Assembly: GCF_011065895.1 (NCBI RefSeq)
Contig: NZ_JAALCR010000021.1
Location: 62,001 to 126,000, forward strand
Source of the DNA: Paludisphaera rhizosphaerae
Lineage (GTDB): Bacteria; Planctomycetota; Planctomycetia; Isosphaerales; Isosphaeraceae
Direction: 5' to 3'
Length of the DNA: 64,000 nucleotides
The notes beneath the pieces are model-generated. The model was given only the letters and a program-made list of their open reading frames with translations, made no database searches and was not told the origin of the DNA. Numbering within the stretch: position 1 is the stretch's first letter; every line of letters begins with the position of its first letter. Position numbers and translations under genes: made by a program. Shown in pieces: positions 1 to 7,792 of this stretch.

Positions 1-2
1 GG

Positions 3-386
3 GCCGAGAACGACAACGGCTTCCGGATCATCGGCACCGCCGGCACCCTCCAGTGGCGGCACACTCACTTCGCCCAGCTTGAACACTACGTCGCCGACAA
101 ACCGGTCTCGATCTACCGAGCGGGGATCGACTACGGCTACATGCCGGCCTCGATCAAGCCCTACCTGCGAATGCCCAGCGGCCACCCGGAGGGCTTCCAC
201 GAGGCCCTCGCCAACCTCCACCGAACGCTCGAATGGACGATCCGAGGCCGGCGCGGGGAGACCGTCCCGAAGCCCTTCGACCACCCCGGCATCGTCGACG
301 GCGTGGCCGTCATGGCGTTCCTGGAGACGGCCGTCGCCAGCGCTCGCCAGGACGGGGCCTGGGTCGAAATCCCCTTCCACGCTTGA
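3..386 (+). CDS. Gfo/Idh/MocA family oxidoreductase, C-terminal part (5' truncated by window)
   Basis: The reading frame is open from the first bases and ends at TGA 384-386, so this is the last 127 residues of a larger gene. The segment contains NGFRIIGTAGTLQWRHTHF and, near the end, GHPEGFHEALANLHRTLEW followed by DGVAVMAFLETAVASARQDGAWVEIP. That layout (late GHPEGF and a closing helix with a final W-V-I-P strand) is typical of the C-terminal domain of Gfo/Idh/MocA NAD(P)-dependent sugar or inositol dehydrogenases, which planctomycetes carry in many copies. The Rossmann domain lies outside the window, so substrate and cofactor cannot be judged. Confidence 0.75.
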   Translation, partial: AENDNGFRIIGTAGTLQWRHTHFAQLEHYVADKPVSIYRAGIDYGYMPASIKPYLRMPSGHPEGFHEALANLHRTLEWTIRGRRGETVPKPFDHPGIVDGVAVMAFLETAVASARQDGAWVEIPFHA

Positions 387-406
387 CGAGCGAGCGAGGT
401 CCGACC

Positions 407-877
407 GTGAAGGAAACGCTTGTCCGCTTCAGCGTGGCCATCGGCGGCGAGTTGCTCCGGCTGTTCGACGACTACCGCGAGCGCCACCGATACCCCAACC
501 GCTCCGAGGCCGTCCGCGGCCTGATGCGCTCCGCGCTGATCGACGAGGCCGTCTGCGACGAGGAGACCGACGCCATGGGCGTCGTGACCCTCATCTACGA
601 CCACCACTCCTCGCGAATCTCCAAGCGGCTGACCGACATCCAGCACGAGCACCTGGAGATGGTCGTCACAACCACCCACGTCCACCTGGACGCCGCCCGC
701 TGCCTGGAGGTGATCCTCCTGCGCGGCAAGGCCGCCGCCGTCCGCAACCTCTCCGACGACCTCATCGGCACCAAGGGCGTCGAGACCGGCCGCCTCGTCC
801 TCGCCGCCGCCTCCGCCGTCGTCGACGGACAGGGGCACGCCCACGGGCATGGGCATGCTCATCCGCATCCTCATTGA
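407..877 (+). CDS. nikR: NikR-type nickel-responsive ribbon-helix-helix regulator with His-rich tail
   Basis: A 156-residue protein starting at GTG 407, 20 bases after the previous stop. Residues 4-45 form a ribbon-helix-helix DNA-binding domain (VRFSVAIGGELLRLFDDY, then NRSEAVRGLMRSAL). The rest is an ACT-like nickel-binding domain. The high-affinity nickel ligands of E. coli NikR are all present: H80 and H82 in IQHEHLE, H91 and H93 in HVHL, and C99. The last 14 residues are a run of alternating His with Gly, Ala or Pro that the E. coli protein lacks and that probably binds extra metal. NikR usually represses nickel uptake genes; no transporter, urease or hydrogenase lies next to it, so its targets are unknown. 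Confidence 0.88.
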   Translation: MKETLVRFSVAIGGELLRLFDDYRERHRYPNRSEAVRGLMRSALIDEAVCDEETDAMGVVTLIYDHHSSRISKRLTDIQHEHLEMVVTTTHVHLDAARCLEVILLRGKAAAVRNLSDDLIGTKGVETGRLVLAAASAVVDGQGHAHGHGHAHPHPH

Positions 878-891
878 GGCTCGAGTTCTTG

Positions 892-1695
892 ATGCCTGAA
901 GAAGAGTCGACCGAGGCACCAAGGCTTCACGCGAAGCTATTCCCGTCGGAGCCGATCATCGGCGGCCCGTTTCTGAATGCCTTCCACAAGGTCTTGAAGG
1001 CGACCTTGCCGGAATGGACCTCTCGCCTGACTGTCCGCGAGGGCGGCGTCGATCGTTGCGTAGTCGGGCCCGACGACGATCTCGCCGCGGCCATCCCGAT
1101 CGTGCCGAGGATCTCGCCGAGGGGCAGGCAAGGTGCCCACCTTTACGGAGCCTATCGGGGCCTTAGCTTCCTCCTGATTTCCTCGCCCGACAGCCTGCCG
1201 CCCAGCCATAACGTGATCAACATCTGCTCGGACGGCCGTCCCGAGATCGAAGGACGGTCTACCCACGAGTGGATCCGAACTTTCTTCGAAGCCGTCGTCG
1301 CCGCGATTCCGATCCGGTACGGCCTCGCCTGCGACGGCGAGGAATTTAGCGCGCAGAACAGCATCGCCGACGAATGGAGCGTGGAATTGGTCGGCCGGGA
1401 CATGACGAAGTCGCTTCCGGGGCTGTACTGGCTCAACTACTTCGGCGAGCCCTACGTCGACTTCATCGGCGAGACTCGCCTGACGACCGCACCTGGCCCG
1501 ATCGTCCGCAAGGTCGACCACGGCGTGTTCATCGAACTCGCCGAATCCCCCTGGGACTGGCGATCCCCGGCGTACCAGTCGCTCCGGGAGGATGTTCTGA
1601 GCCATCTCGGCCCCGAATACTTTTACTCCCTCCAGAACCCCGACCGCCCCACGATCGCCCCGACCTTCACCAGGAGCCAGTCGGCGTTGCCTTGA
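892..1695 (+). CDS. Hypothetical protein, possibly immunity-protein-like
   Basis: A 267-residue soluble protein with no signal peptide or membrane segment. It starts at ATG 892, 15 bases after nikR. Features seen are a charged N-terminus, a hydrophobic centre (GAYRGLSFLLISS) and a C-terminal block with LPGLYWLNYFG, then VDHGVFIELAESPWDW. The Leu-Pro-Gly-aromatic-Trp-Leu-Asn-Tyr-Phe-Gly pattern followed by a 'G-V-hydrophobic' strand recalls DUF3396/Imm52-type immunity proteins, but this is an impression only. There is no adjacent toxin gene in the window. The reading frame is intact and its codon bias matches the neighbours, so it is probably a real gene. Confidence 0.6.
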   Translation: MPEEESTEAPRLHAKLFPSEPIIGGPFLNAFHKVLKATLPEWTSRLTVREGGVDRCVVGPDDDLAAAIPIVPRISPRGRQGAHLYGAYRGLSFLLISSPDSLPPSHNVINICSDGRPEIEGRSTHEWIRTFFEAVVAAIPIRYGLACDGEEFSAQNSIADEWSVELVGRDMTKSLPGLYWLNYFGEPYVDFIGETRLTTAPGPIVRKVDHGVFIELAESPWDWRSPAYQSLREDVLSHLGPEYFYSLQNPDRPTIAPTFTRSQSALP

Positions 1696-1867
1696 ATCCA
1701 ACAAGCGACCGGTACAACTCTTCAGCGCCGACAATCCTTTTCCCCACCTGACCGCACACCCGCGAGCATTTCGACGTACAGACTCTTGGATTCGGCCGTC
1801 GATCCTTCACATCTCACGACAGATCAGTCGGATCTCGCTTCGATCGTACAACTTGCGAGGACACGTT

Positions 1868-3541
1868 ATGGGCCTCACGTCTCAAGCGGCTTCTTCCATG
1901 CGCCGATGCTTCCGTCCCGGCCTCTTCGTCGCGGCGTTCGTGAGCATCCCGGTAGGATGCGGTCAGGGCGAGCAGGCGGGGGAAAAAGCAGCCGCCCTGG
2001 CCGAACCGGCAGCCGCCCCCACTGGGCACATGGTTTCCCAGGATGCTTTCATCGCGCCAGATCCAGCGCCCCAGAGTTCCTTTAAGGCAGCAGCCAAGGT
2101 TGAGCCTGTCGTCAACGCCGAGAGCTACGCGAAGATCGTCGACAACGGATTCCTTCGCGCCGATCAGCAGCCGCTCTCCACGTTCTCGATCGACGTGGAC
2201 ACCGCATCTTACGCCAACGTGCGCCGCTTCCTGACCCAGGGGATGAGGCCGCCGAAGGACGCCGTGCGGATCGAGGAGTTGATCAACTACTTCCCCTACA
2301 ACTATCCTCCGCCGAGCGGGGACAACGCCTTCGCGGCTAACGTCGAATTCACCGGGTGCCCCTGGAACGCCGACCATCGCCTCGCGCGGATCGGGCTGAA
2401 GGGCAAGGAGATCAAATCCGAGAAGCGTCCGCTCGCGAACCTCGTCTTCCTGCTGGACGTCTCGGGCTCGATGAACAGCCCTAAGAAGCTGCCGCTCTTG
2501 AAGTCGGCCCTGAGCATGCTCGTCGAGCAACTCGGCGAGAACGACCGGGTGGCCGTCGTCGTCTATGCCGGCGCCGAGGGCCTCGCGCTGCCGTCGACCT
2601 CGTGCGAGAATAAGCAGGCGATCCTCTCGGCGCTCGAGGGCCTGGCGGCCGGCGGATCGACCAACGGCGGTGCGGGGATCGTCCTGGCGTACGAAACGGC
2701 CGTCCGCAACTTTATCCCGGGCGGCACGAACCGCGTGATCCTCTGCACCGACGGCGACTTCAACGTCGGCGTCACCAGCCGTGAGGCGCTGACGAGCCTC
2801 ATCCGGGAGAAGGCCCGCAGCAAGGTCTTCCTCAGCGTCCTCGGCTTCGGCGACGGGAACCTCAAGGACGCGACGATGGAGCAACTCGCCGACCTGGGCA
2901 ACGGCAATTACGGCTACATCGACTCCCTGGCCGAGGCGAAAAAAGTGCTCGTCGAGCAGATGAGCGGCACCCTCGTCACGATCGCCAAGGACGTCAAGAT
3001 CCAGGTCGAATTCAACCCCTCGAAGGTCGGCTCGTATCGCCTGATCGGCTACGAGAACCGCGTCATGGCCGCCGAGGACTTCAACAACGACGCCAAGGAC
3101 GCCGGCGAGATCGGCGCAGGCCACACGGTCACGGCCCTCTACGAAATCGTCCCGCCCGGCGCGCCCGTCGATCCGAGCGTCGACCCGCTCAAGTACGCGA
3201 AGCCCGACGTATCGGCCGTCTCGCTCGGATCGCCGGAGACGCTCACGGTGAAGGTCCGCTTCAAGGCCCCTGAGGGGGACGAGAGCAAGAAGATCGAGCA
3301 AGGGTTCGTCGACGAGGGGCGCGGTCTCCCCGAGGCTTCGGCCGACTTCCGATTCGCCGCCGCCGTGGCCTCGTTCGGGATGTTGCTCCGCGACTCGCCC
3401 CACAAGGGGGCCGCCACCTTCGGCAAGGTCGCGGAGTTGGCGGAGACGGGGCTGGGGGACGACCCCTCGGGATATCGCAGGGAATTCCTCGGCCTGGTTC
3501 GGACAGCGTCCGACCACCCCGATCGATCCGGGCCGCACTGA
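1868..3541 (+). CDS. YfbK-like von Willebrand factor A domain lipoprotein
   Basis: A 557-residue protein. The chosen start is ATG 1868; an in-frame TTG at 1853 is less likely. The N-terminus has a hydrophobic stretch ending in a lipobox-like VGCGQ, so it is probably a lipoprotein. Residues around 95-190 match the YfbK-type N-terminal domain (PLSTFSIDVDTASYANVRRFL, RIEELINYFPY). The VWA domain follows with an intact MIDAS motif, DVSGSMN, at about residues 196-202. The end (LPEASADFRFAAAVASFGMLLRDS) is the DUF3520 domain. Such proteins bind divalent metal and protein ligands in the periplasm; the ligand is unknown. It is transcribed in the same direction as dnaE, which starts 109 bases later. 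Confidence 0.85.
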   Translation: MGLTSQAASSMRRCFRPGLFVAAFVSIPVGCGQGEQAGEKAAALAEPAAAPTGHMVSQDAFIAPDPAPQSSFKAAAKVEPVVNAESYAKIVDNGFLRADQQPLSTFSIDVDTASYANVRRFLTQGMRPPKDAVRIEELINYFPYNYPPPSGDNAFAANVEFTGCPWNADHRLARIGLKGKEIKSEKRPLANLVFLLDVSGSMNSPKKLPLLKSALSMLVEQLGENDRVAVVVYAGAEGLALPSTSCENKQAILSALEGLAAGGSTNGGAGIVLAYETAVRNFIPGGTNRVILCTDGDFNVGVTSREALTSLIREKARSKVFLSVLGFGDGNLKDATMEQLADLGNGNYGYIDSLAEAKKVLVEQMSGTLVTIAKDVKIQVEFNPSKVGSYRLIGYENRVMAAEDFNNDAKDAGEIGAGHTVTALYEIVPPGAPVDPSVDPLKYAKPDVSAVSLGSPETLTVKVRFKAPEGDESKKIEQGFVDEGRGLPEASADFRFAAAVASFGMLLRDSPHKGAATFGKVAELAETGLGDDPSGYRREFLGLVRTASDHPDRSGPH

Positions 3542-3650
3542 GGCATCCCCGCGCCGAAGGGTTCGACCCGCCGGGACTCGCGTGGTATACTGAACGTGGA
3601 CGCCCGTGCACGCGCAACCGGCGTCATCGCTGCCACGGGAGCAATCGGGA

Positions 3651-6600
3651 ATGTCGAGCCGACCGTTCTGCCATCTTCACTGCCACAGCCACTACAGCCT
3701 GCTCGACGGGGCCAACAAGCTCCCCGACCTGGTGAAGCATGTGAAGTCGAGCGGCATGTCGGCGGTTGCGGTGACGGACCACGGCAACCTCTTCGGCGCA
3801 GTGGAGTTTCTCCGCGAGGCCAAGTACGCGGGCGTGAAGCCGATCGTCGGCATCGAGGCCTACGTCGCGCCGGGCAAGCGGACGGACCGTTCGAACAGCG
3901 GCTCGGGCGAGGAGAAGTTCGCCTACCACCTGACGCTGCTGGCGAAGAACGGCACGGGCTTTCGCAACCTGCTGCGGCTGTCGTCGCGGTCGTACCAGGA
4001 GGGCTACTACTACAAGCCCCGCATCGACAAGGAGTTGCTGGCCCGCTACAGCGACGGGCTGATCTGCCTGTCGGGCTGCGTGGGGTCGGAGTTCTCCCAG
4101 CACCTGCTGCACGACCGCTTCGAGCAAGCCGAAAAGCTGGCGATCTGGTATCAGCAGACCTTCGGCGAGGGGAACTTCTACGTCGAGATCCAGGACAACG
4201 GCCTTCAAATCCAGCGCGACGCCCGCGAGCGCCAGGTCGACCTCGCCCGCAGGCTGGGCCTGCCGATCGTCGCCACCAGCGACGCCCACTACCTGAAGCA
4301 GGAAGACCACCTCTCGCACGACGTCCTGCTCTGCATCAACACCGGCAAGACGATCGACCAGCCGCTGGACAAGCCGCGGTTCGTGGACGACTCCGGCAAC
4401 AAGATCTCCGACCAGTTCCACGTCCGCACGCCCGACGAGATGTACGCGGCCGCCAAGGGGTATGAAGAGGCCCTGAAGCAGTCCACGCTCATCGCCGAGA
4501 TGGTCGAGGACAACTACGCCAGCGCCGAGCTGGGCAAGCGGCAGTTCCCCTCGTTCCAGCCTCCGGACGAGAAAACCCCCGAGCAGTATCTTCGCGACCT
4601 GTGCGATCAAGGACTCCGCGAGCGATACCCATCTCCCACCCCGCCGGAGGTCCTGGAGCGGCTCGACCACGAGCTGGCTACGATCAACCGGATGGGCTTC
4701 GCCTCGTACTTCCTGATCGTCTGGGACTTCGTCCGCTACGCCCGCGAGAACAACATCCCGGCGTTGGCGAGAGGCTCGGCGTGCGGGGCGCTCGTGGCGT
4801 ACGCGCTGCGGCTCAGCGACGTCTGCCCGCTCAAGTACGACCTCCTGTTCGAGCGGTTCCTGGACCCAAACCGGTCGGAAGCGCCTGATATCGACATCGA
4901 CCTCTGCCAGGAACGGCGGTACGAGGTCATCGAGTACGTCCGGCGCAAGTACGGCGACGCCAACGTCGCGCAAATCGGCACGTTCGGCACGATGAAGGCC
5001 AAGGCCGCCATCAAGGACGTCGGCCGGGCGATGAACATGCCGCTGTCGCGGGTCGAGGAGATCAACAAGCTGATCCCGACCCGCCTGAACATCACCCTCG
5101 ACGAGGCCATCGCCGAGGAGCCGATGCTCCGCAAGCTCAGCGAGTCCGACCCGGAGGTCGAGAAGCTCCTGAATTTCGCCCGCCGGCTGGAGGGCTCGGC
5201 GCGCAACGCCAGCACGCACGCCGCCGGCGTGGTGATCGCCGACCAGGCGCTGGAGAGCCTCGTCCCGCTGCAGGTGATCCGCCGCGGCGACAAGGAGGAG
5301 GTCGTCTGCACCCAGTGGGACATGGGCGACGTCGAGAAGGCCGGCCTTCTCAAGATGGACTTCCTCGGCCTCCGCAACCTGACCACGCTCCAGGCGGCCG
5401 TGAAGCTCATCACCGAGCGCCACCCCGAGGACAACCTGGACCTCGGCAAACTCCCGCTCGACGACCCCGAGGCCTTCGCGCTGCTCCAGCGCGGCGAGAC
5501 CAAGGGCGTGTTCCAGCTCGAATCGGCGGGCATCCGCGACCTGCTGGTGAAGATGAAGCCCGACCGCTTCGCGGACATCATCGCCACCAACGCGCTCTAT
5601 CGTCCCGGCCCGCTCAACGGCGGTATGGTCGACGAGTACGTCGACGTCAAGAACAAGCGGAAGGAAGCCTCCTATCTGCATCCCGTGCTGCGGGAAGTCC
5701 TGGAAGAGACCTACGGGGTCATGGTCTACCAGGAACAGGTCATGCGGATCCTCAACCGCCTGGGGGACATCGAGCTCTCCAAGGCGTACGCCTGCATCAA
5801 GGCCATCTCCAAGAAGAAGATGGAGACCATCGCCGAGGGCCGCGACCAGTTCATCAAGGGCGCCATCGCCAAGGGGCTGGAGAAGGACAAGGCTGCGGGC
5901 ATCTTCGAGCTGATCGTCTTCTTCGGCGGCTACGGCTTCAACAAGTCGCACTCCACGGCCTACGCACTGGTGGCCTACCAGACGGCCTACCTCAAGTCGC
6001 ACTACCCCACGGAGTACATGGCGGCCGTCCTCTCGTCCGAGATGGGGGGCGCCGAGCGCGATAAGTTCTTCGTTGAACATATCGATGACTGCCGCCGCAT
6101 GAACATCGAGGTCCTGCCGCCCAACGTCAACCAGGGCGAGGCCACGTTCACCGTCCACACCGAGGGGAAGATCGAGTTCGGCCTGGAGGCCATCAAGGGC
6201 GTCGGCGCCAAGGCCGTCGAGGCGATCATCAAGGCCCGCGCCAAGGACGGGCCGTTCAAGAGCCTGGAAGACTTCTTCGAGCGGATCTCCAACCGTGACG
6301 TCTCCGCCGCCGCCGCCGAGACCCTCATCCGCGCCGGGGCGTTCGACTTCCTGGGCGCCCGGCGGTCGCAGTTGCTGGCCATCCTCCCCCGCGCCATGCA
6401 GGGGGGCCAGTCCAAGCAGGAGGACCGCAAGCGCGGCCAGCGCGGGCTGTTCGACGACGACGACACGGCCCCGGCCTCGAACGGCCCGGTCGCGTCCAAC
6501 CTGCCGGACGTCCCCGAGCTGCCGGACGTCGAGCGGCTCCTGGGCGAGAAGAAAGCCCTGGGCTTCTACATGTCCAGCCACCCGCTCTCCCGCTACGCCG

Positions 6601-7367
6601 ACAAGCTGGAGGCCCTGGCGACCCACCGCGCGGCGGACATCGCGGCGGCGGCTGCGAAGCTCAAGGAGTCTTCCGGCGGCTCGTCGGGCGGGGGCGGCGG
6701 TCGGGGCGGGTTCCGCGGCGGCGGCGGCGGCGGCGGCAACCGGATGGAGGTGATCCTGGGCGGGCTGGTGACGAACGTGCAGGTCCGCAACGTTCAGAAG
6801 AGCCGGTCCGGGCTCACTCGCATGGCCAAATTCACCTTTGAAGACCTGAGCGGCTCCACGCCGGCCATGCTCTGGCCGGAGGAGTTCGCCAAGATGGGCG
6901 ACGTCATCAAGGACGACGCCATCGGCTTCATCAAGGGGACCATCGACCTCAGCCGGGAGCCCGCCGAGATCGTCGTCAGCCGATTCATCCCGATCGAGAA
7001 CGCCGACGCCGAGCTGTCCAAGGGGGTTGTCGTCACGCTCCGCAAGGGGGTCCAGCAGCAGGAGGACCTGGAACGGCTGCTGCGGATCGTCCGCGTCCGC
7101 CCGGGGAACCTGGACCTCTACCTGGAGATCTTTGGCATCGAGAACGTCCGCCGCGTGATCTACCGCGCGGGGGCGTCGATGAAGGTCAAGTACGACGACC
7201 GGATGGTCTCCGAGATGGGCTCGGTCGTCGGCCCGGCGAACGTCCGCCTGCTGGGCGCCCGCGGCGCCACCGCCCGCGCCGAGGTCCTCACCGCGTCCGC
7301 GCCCTCGCCCGCCGTCGGCCGCGACGAGCCGATGGAAGACGGGATGGAATCCGGGGACGACGATTGA
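3651..7367 (+). CDS. dnaE: DNA polymerase III subunit alpha
   Basis: A 1238-residue replicative polymerase. The N-terminal PHP domain begins at once (HLHCHSHYSLLDGA, then VTDHGNLFG). The palm follows with catalytic aspartates in PDIDIDLC at about residue 412. Next come the fingers (TFGTMKAKAAIKDVGR), the finger/thumb signature GYGFNKSHSTAYALVAYQTAYLK, a helix-hairpin-helix (GLEAIKGVGAKAVEAI, about residue 843), and an OB domain (about 1031 onward) with VTNVQVRNVQKSRSG. Between HhH and OB there is an unusual glycine-rich linker of about 25 residues. ATG 3651 is chosen because it directly precedes the PHP motif and has GGGAG upstream; a GTG at 3606 would add 15 unconserved residues. Its length is close to E. 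coli DnaE (1160). Confidence 0.97.
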   Translation: MSSRPFCHLHCHSHYSLLDGANKLPDLVKHVKSSGMSAVAVTDHGNLFGAVEFLREAKYAGVKPIVGIEAYVAPGKRTDRSNSGSGEEKFAYHLTLLAKNGTGFRNLLRLSSRSYQEGYYYKPRIDKELLARYSDGLICLSGCVGSEFSQHLLHDRFEQAEKLAIWYQQTFGEGNFYVEIQDNGLQIQRDARERQVDLARRLGLPIVATSDAHYLKQEDHLSHDVLLCINTGKTIDQPLDKPRFVDDSGNKISDQFHVRTPDEMYAAAKGYEEALKQSTLIAEMVEDNYASAELGKRQFPSFQPPDEKTPEQYLRDLCDQGLRERYPSPTPPEVLERLDHELATINRMGFASYFLIVWDFVRYARENNIPALARGSACGALVAYALRLSDVCPLKYDLLFERFLDPNRSEAPDIDIDLCQERRYEVIEYVRRKYGDANVAQIGTFGTMKAKAAIKDVGRAMNMPLSRVEEINKLIPTRLNITLDEAIAEEPMLRKLSESDPEVEKLLNFARRLEGSARNASTHAAGVVIADQALESLVPLQVIRRGDKEEVVCTQWDMGDVEKAGLLKMDFLGLRNLTTLQAAVKLITERHPEDNLDLGKLPLDDPEAFALLQRGETKGVFQLESAGIRDLLVKMKPDRFADIIATNALYRPGPLNGGMVDEYVDVKNKRKEASYLHPVLREVLEETYGVMVYQEQVMRILNRLGDIELSKAYACIKAISKKKMETIAEGRDQFIKGAIAKGLEKDKAAGIFELIVFFGGYGFNKSHSTAYALVAYQTAYLKSHYPTEYMAAVLSSEMGGAERDKFFVEHIDDCRRMNIEVLPPNVNQGEATFTVHTEGKIEFGLEAIKGVGAKAVEAIIKARAKDGPFKSLEDFFERISNRDVSAAAAETLIRAGAFDFLGARRSQLLAILPRAMQGGQSKQEDRKRGQRGLFDDDDTAPASNGPVASNLPDVPELPDVERLLGEKKALGFYMSSHPLSRYADKLEALATHRAADIAAAAAKLKESSGGSSGGGGGRGGFRGGGGGGGNRMEVILGGLVTNVQVRNVQKSRSGLTRMAKFTFEDLSGSTPAMLWPEEFAKMGDVIKDDAIGFIKGTIDLSREPAEIVVSRFIPIENADAELSKGVVVTLRKGVQQQEDLERLLRIVRVRPGNLDLYLEIFGIENVRRVIYRAGASMKVKYDDRMVSEMGSVVGPANVRLLGARGATARAEVLTASAPSPAVGRDEPMEDGMESGDDD

Positions 7368-7399
7368 GCTTCTCGCGTGCGAAGGCTCTTATTTCTGTC

Positions 7400-7788
7400 C
7401 CCTCTCCCACCGGGAGTGGGTGGCCCGAAGGGCAATACTGTTCGGCACGACTTGCATATAAGCCATCGGAGGCGATTGCCTCCCTTCTCCTCTGGTGGGA
7501 GAAGGTGCCCCGTAGGGGCGGATGAGGGGGGTCATAACCGTCGGCGGACGTTGGGATCCCCCTCATCCGGCCTTCGGCCACCTTCTCCCACCAGGGGAGA
7601 AGGGAGGTTTCCATCGCTTCTTCTGAAGCTCAATTCCCGTGCCGAACAGTATTGGCCCGAAGGGCCGGGTGAGGGTCGTCGGACTGTAGGCATAGCCTGA
7701 TATCATGGCTGGCCGCGTCCAGCAGGCCCTCCGCGCTCCCACAACCCTCACCCGCCGCTGCGCGGCACCCTCTCCCGGTGGGAGAGGG
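7400..7788. repeat. 157-bp palindromic REP-like element, copy 1, split by an insertion
   Basis: The left part (7400-7432) begins CCCTCTCCCACCGGGAG and the right part (7665-7788) ends with the inverted form GGGAGAGGG. Between them lies a separate insertion plus a target duplication. Joining the two parts gives 157 bp, the same length as the uninterrupted copy at 20288-20444 and one base from the copy at 12690-12847. All three share the core around GGACTGTAGGCATAGC. Each end can fold into a hairpin and the two ends can pair with each other. It lies between the convergent dnaE and histidine kinase genes. Confidence 0.8.
7433..7654. mobile_element. 222-bp inverted-repeat (MITE-like) insertion inside the 157-bp repeat
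   Basis: The element starts with CAATACTGTTCGGCACG (7433-7449) and ends with its exact reverse complement (7638-7654). It is flanked by a 10-bp direct repeat, GCCCGAAGGG (7423-7432 and 7655-7664), consistent with a target-site duplication. Removing it with one duplicate restores a normal 157-bp repeat. It encodes no protein. Inside, 7478-7535 and 7553-7610 form a second long inverted repeat (arms beginning CCTCCCTTCTCC and ending GGAGAAGGGAGG), so the transcript would fold into one large hairpin. It must have been moved by a transposase elsewhere; no such gene is in the window. Confidence 0.72.
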
Positions 7789-7792
7789 GACT

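Noticed and set aside
3624-6626. 1000-residue open frame antisense to dnaE
   Set aside because: It is a codon-bias shadow of a high-GC gene; the translation is Leu/Val/Asp/Arg-rich with no domain, while the plus strand is clearly dnaE.
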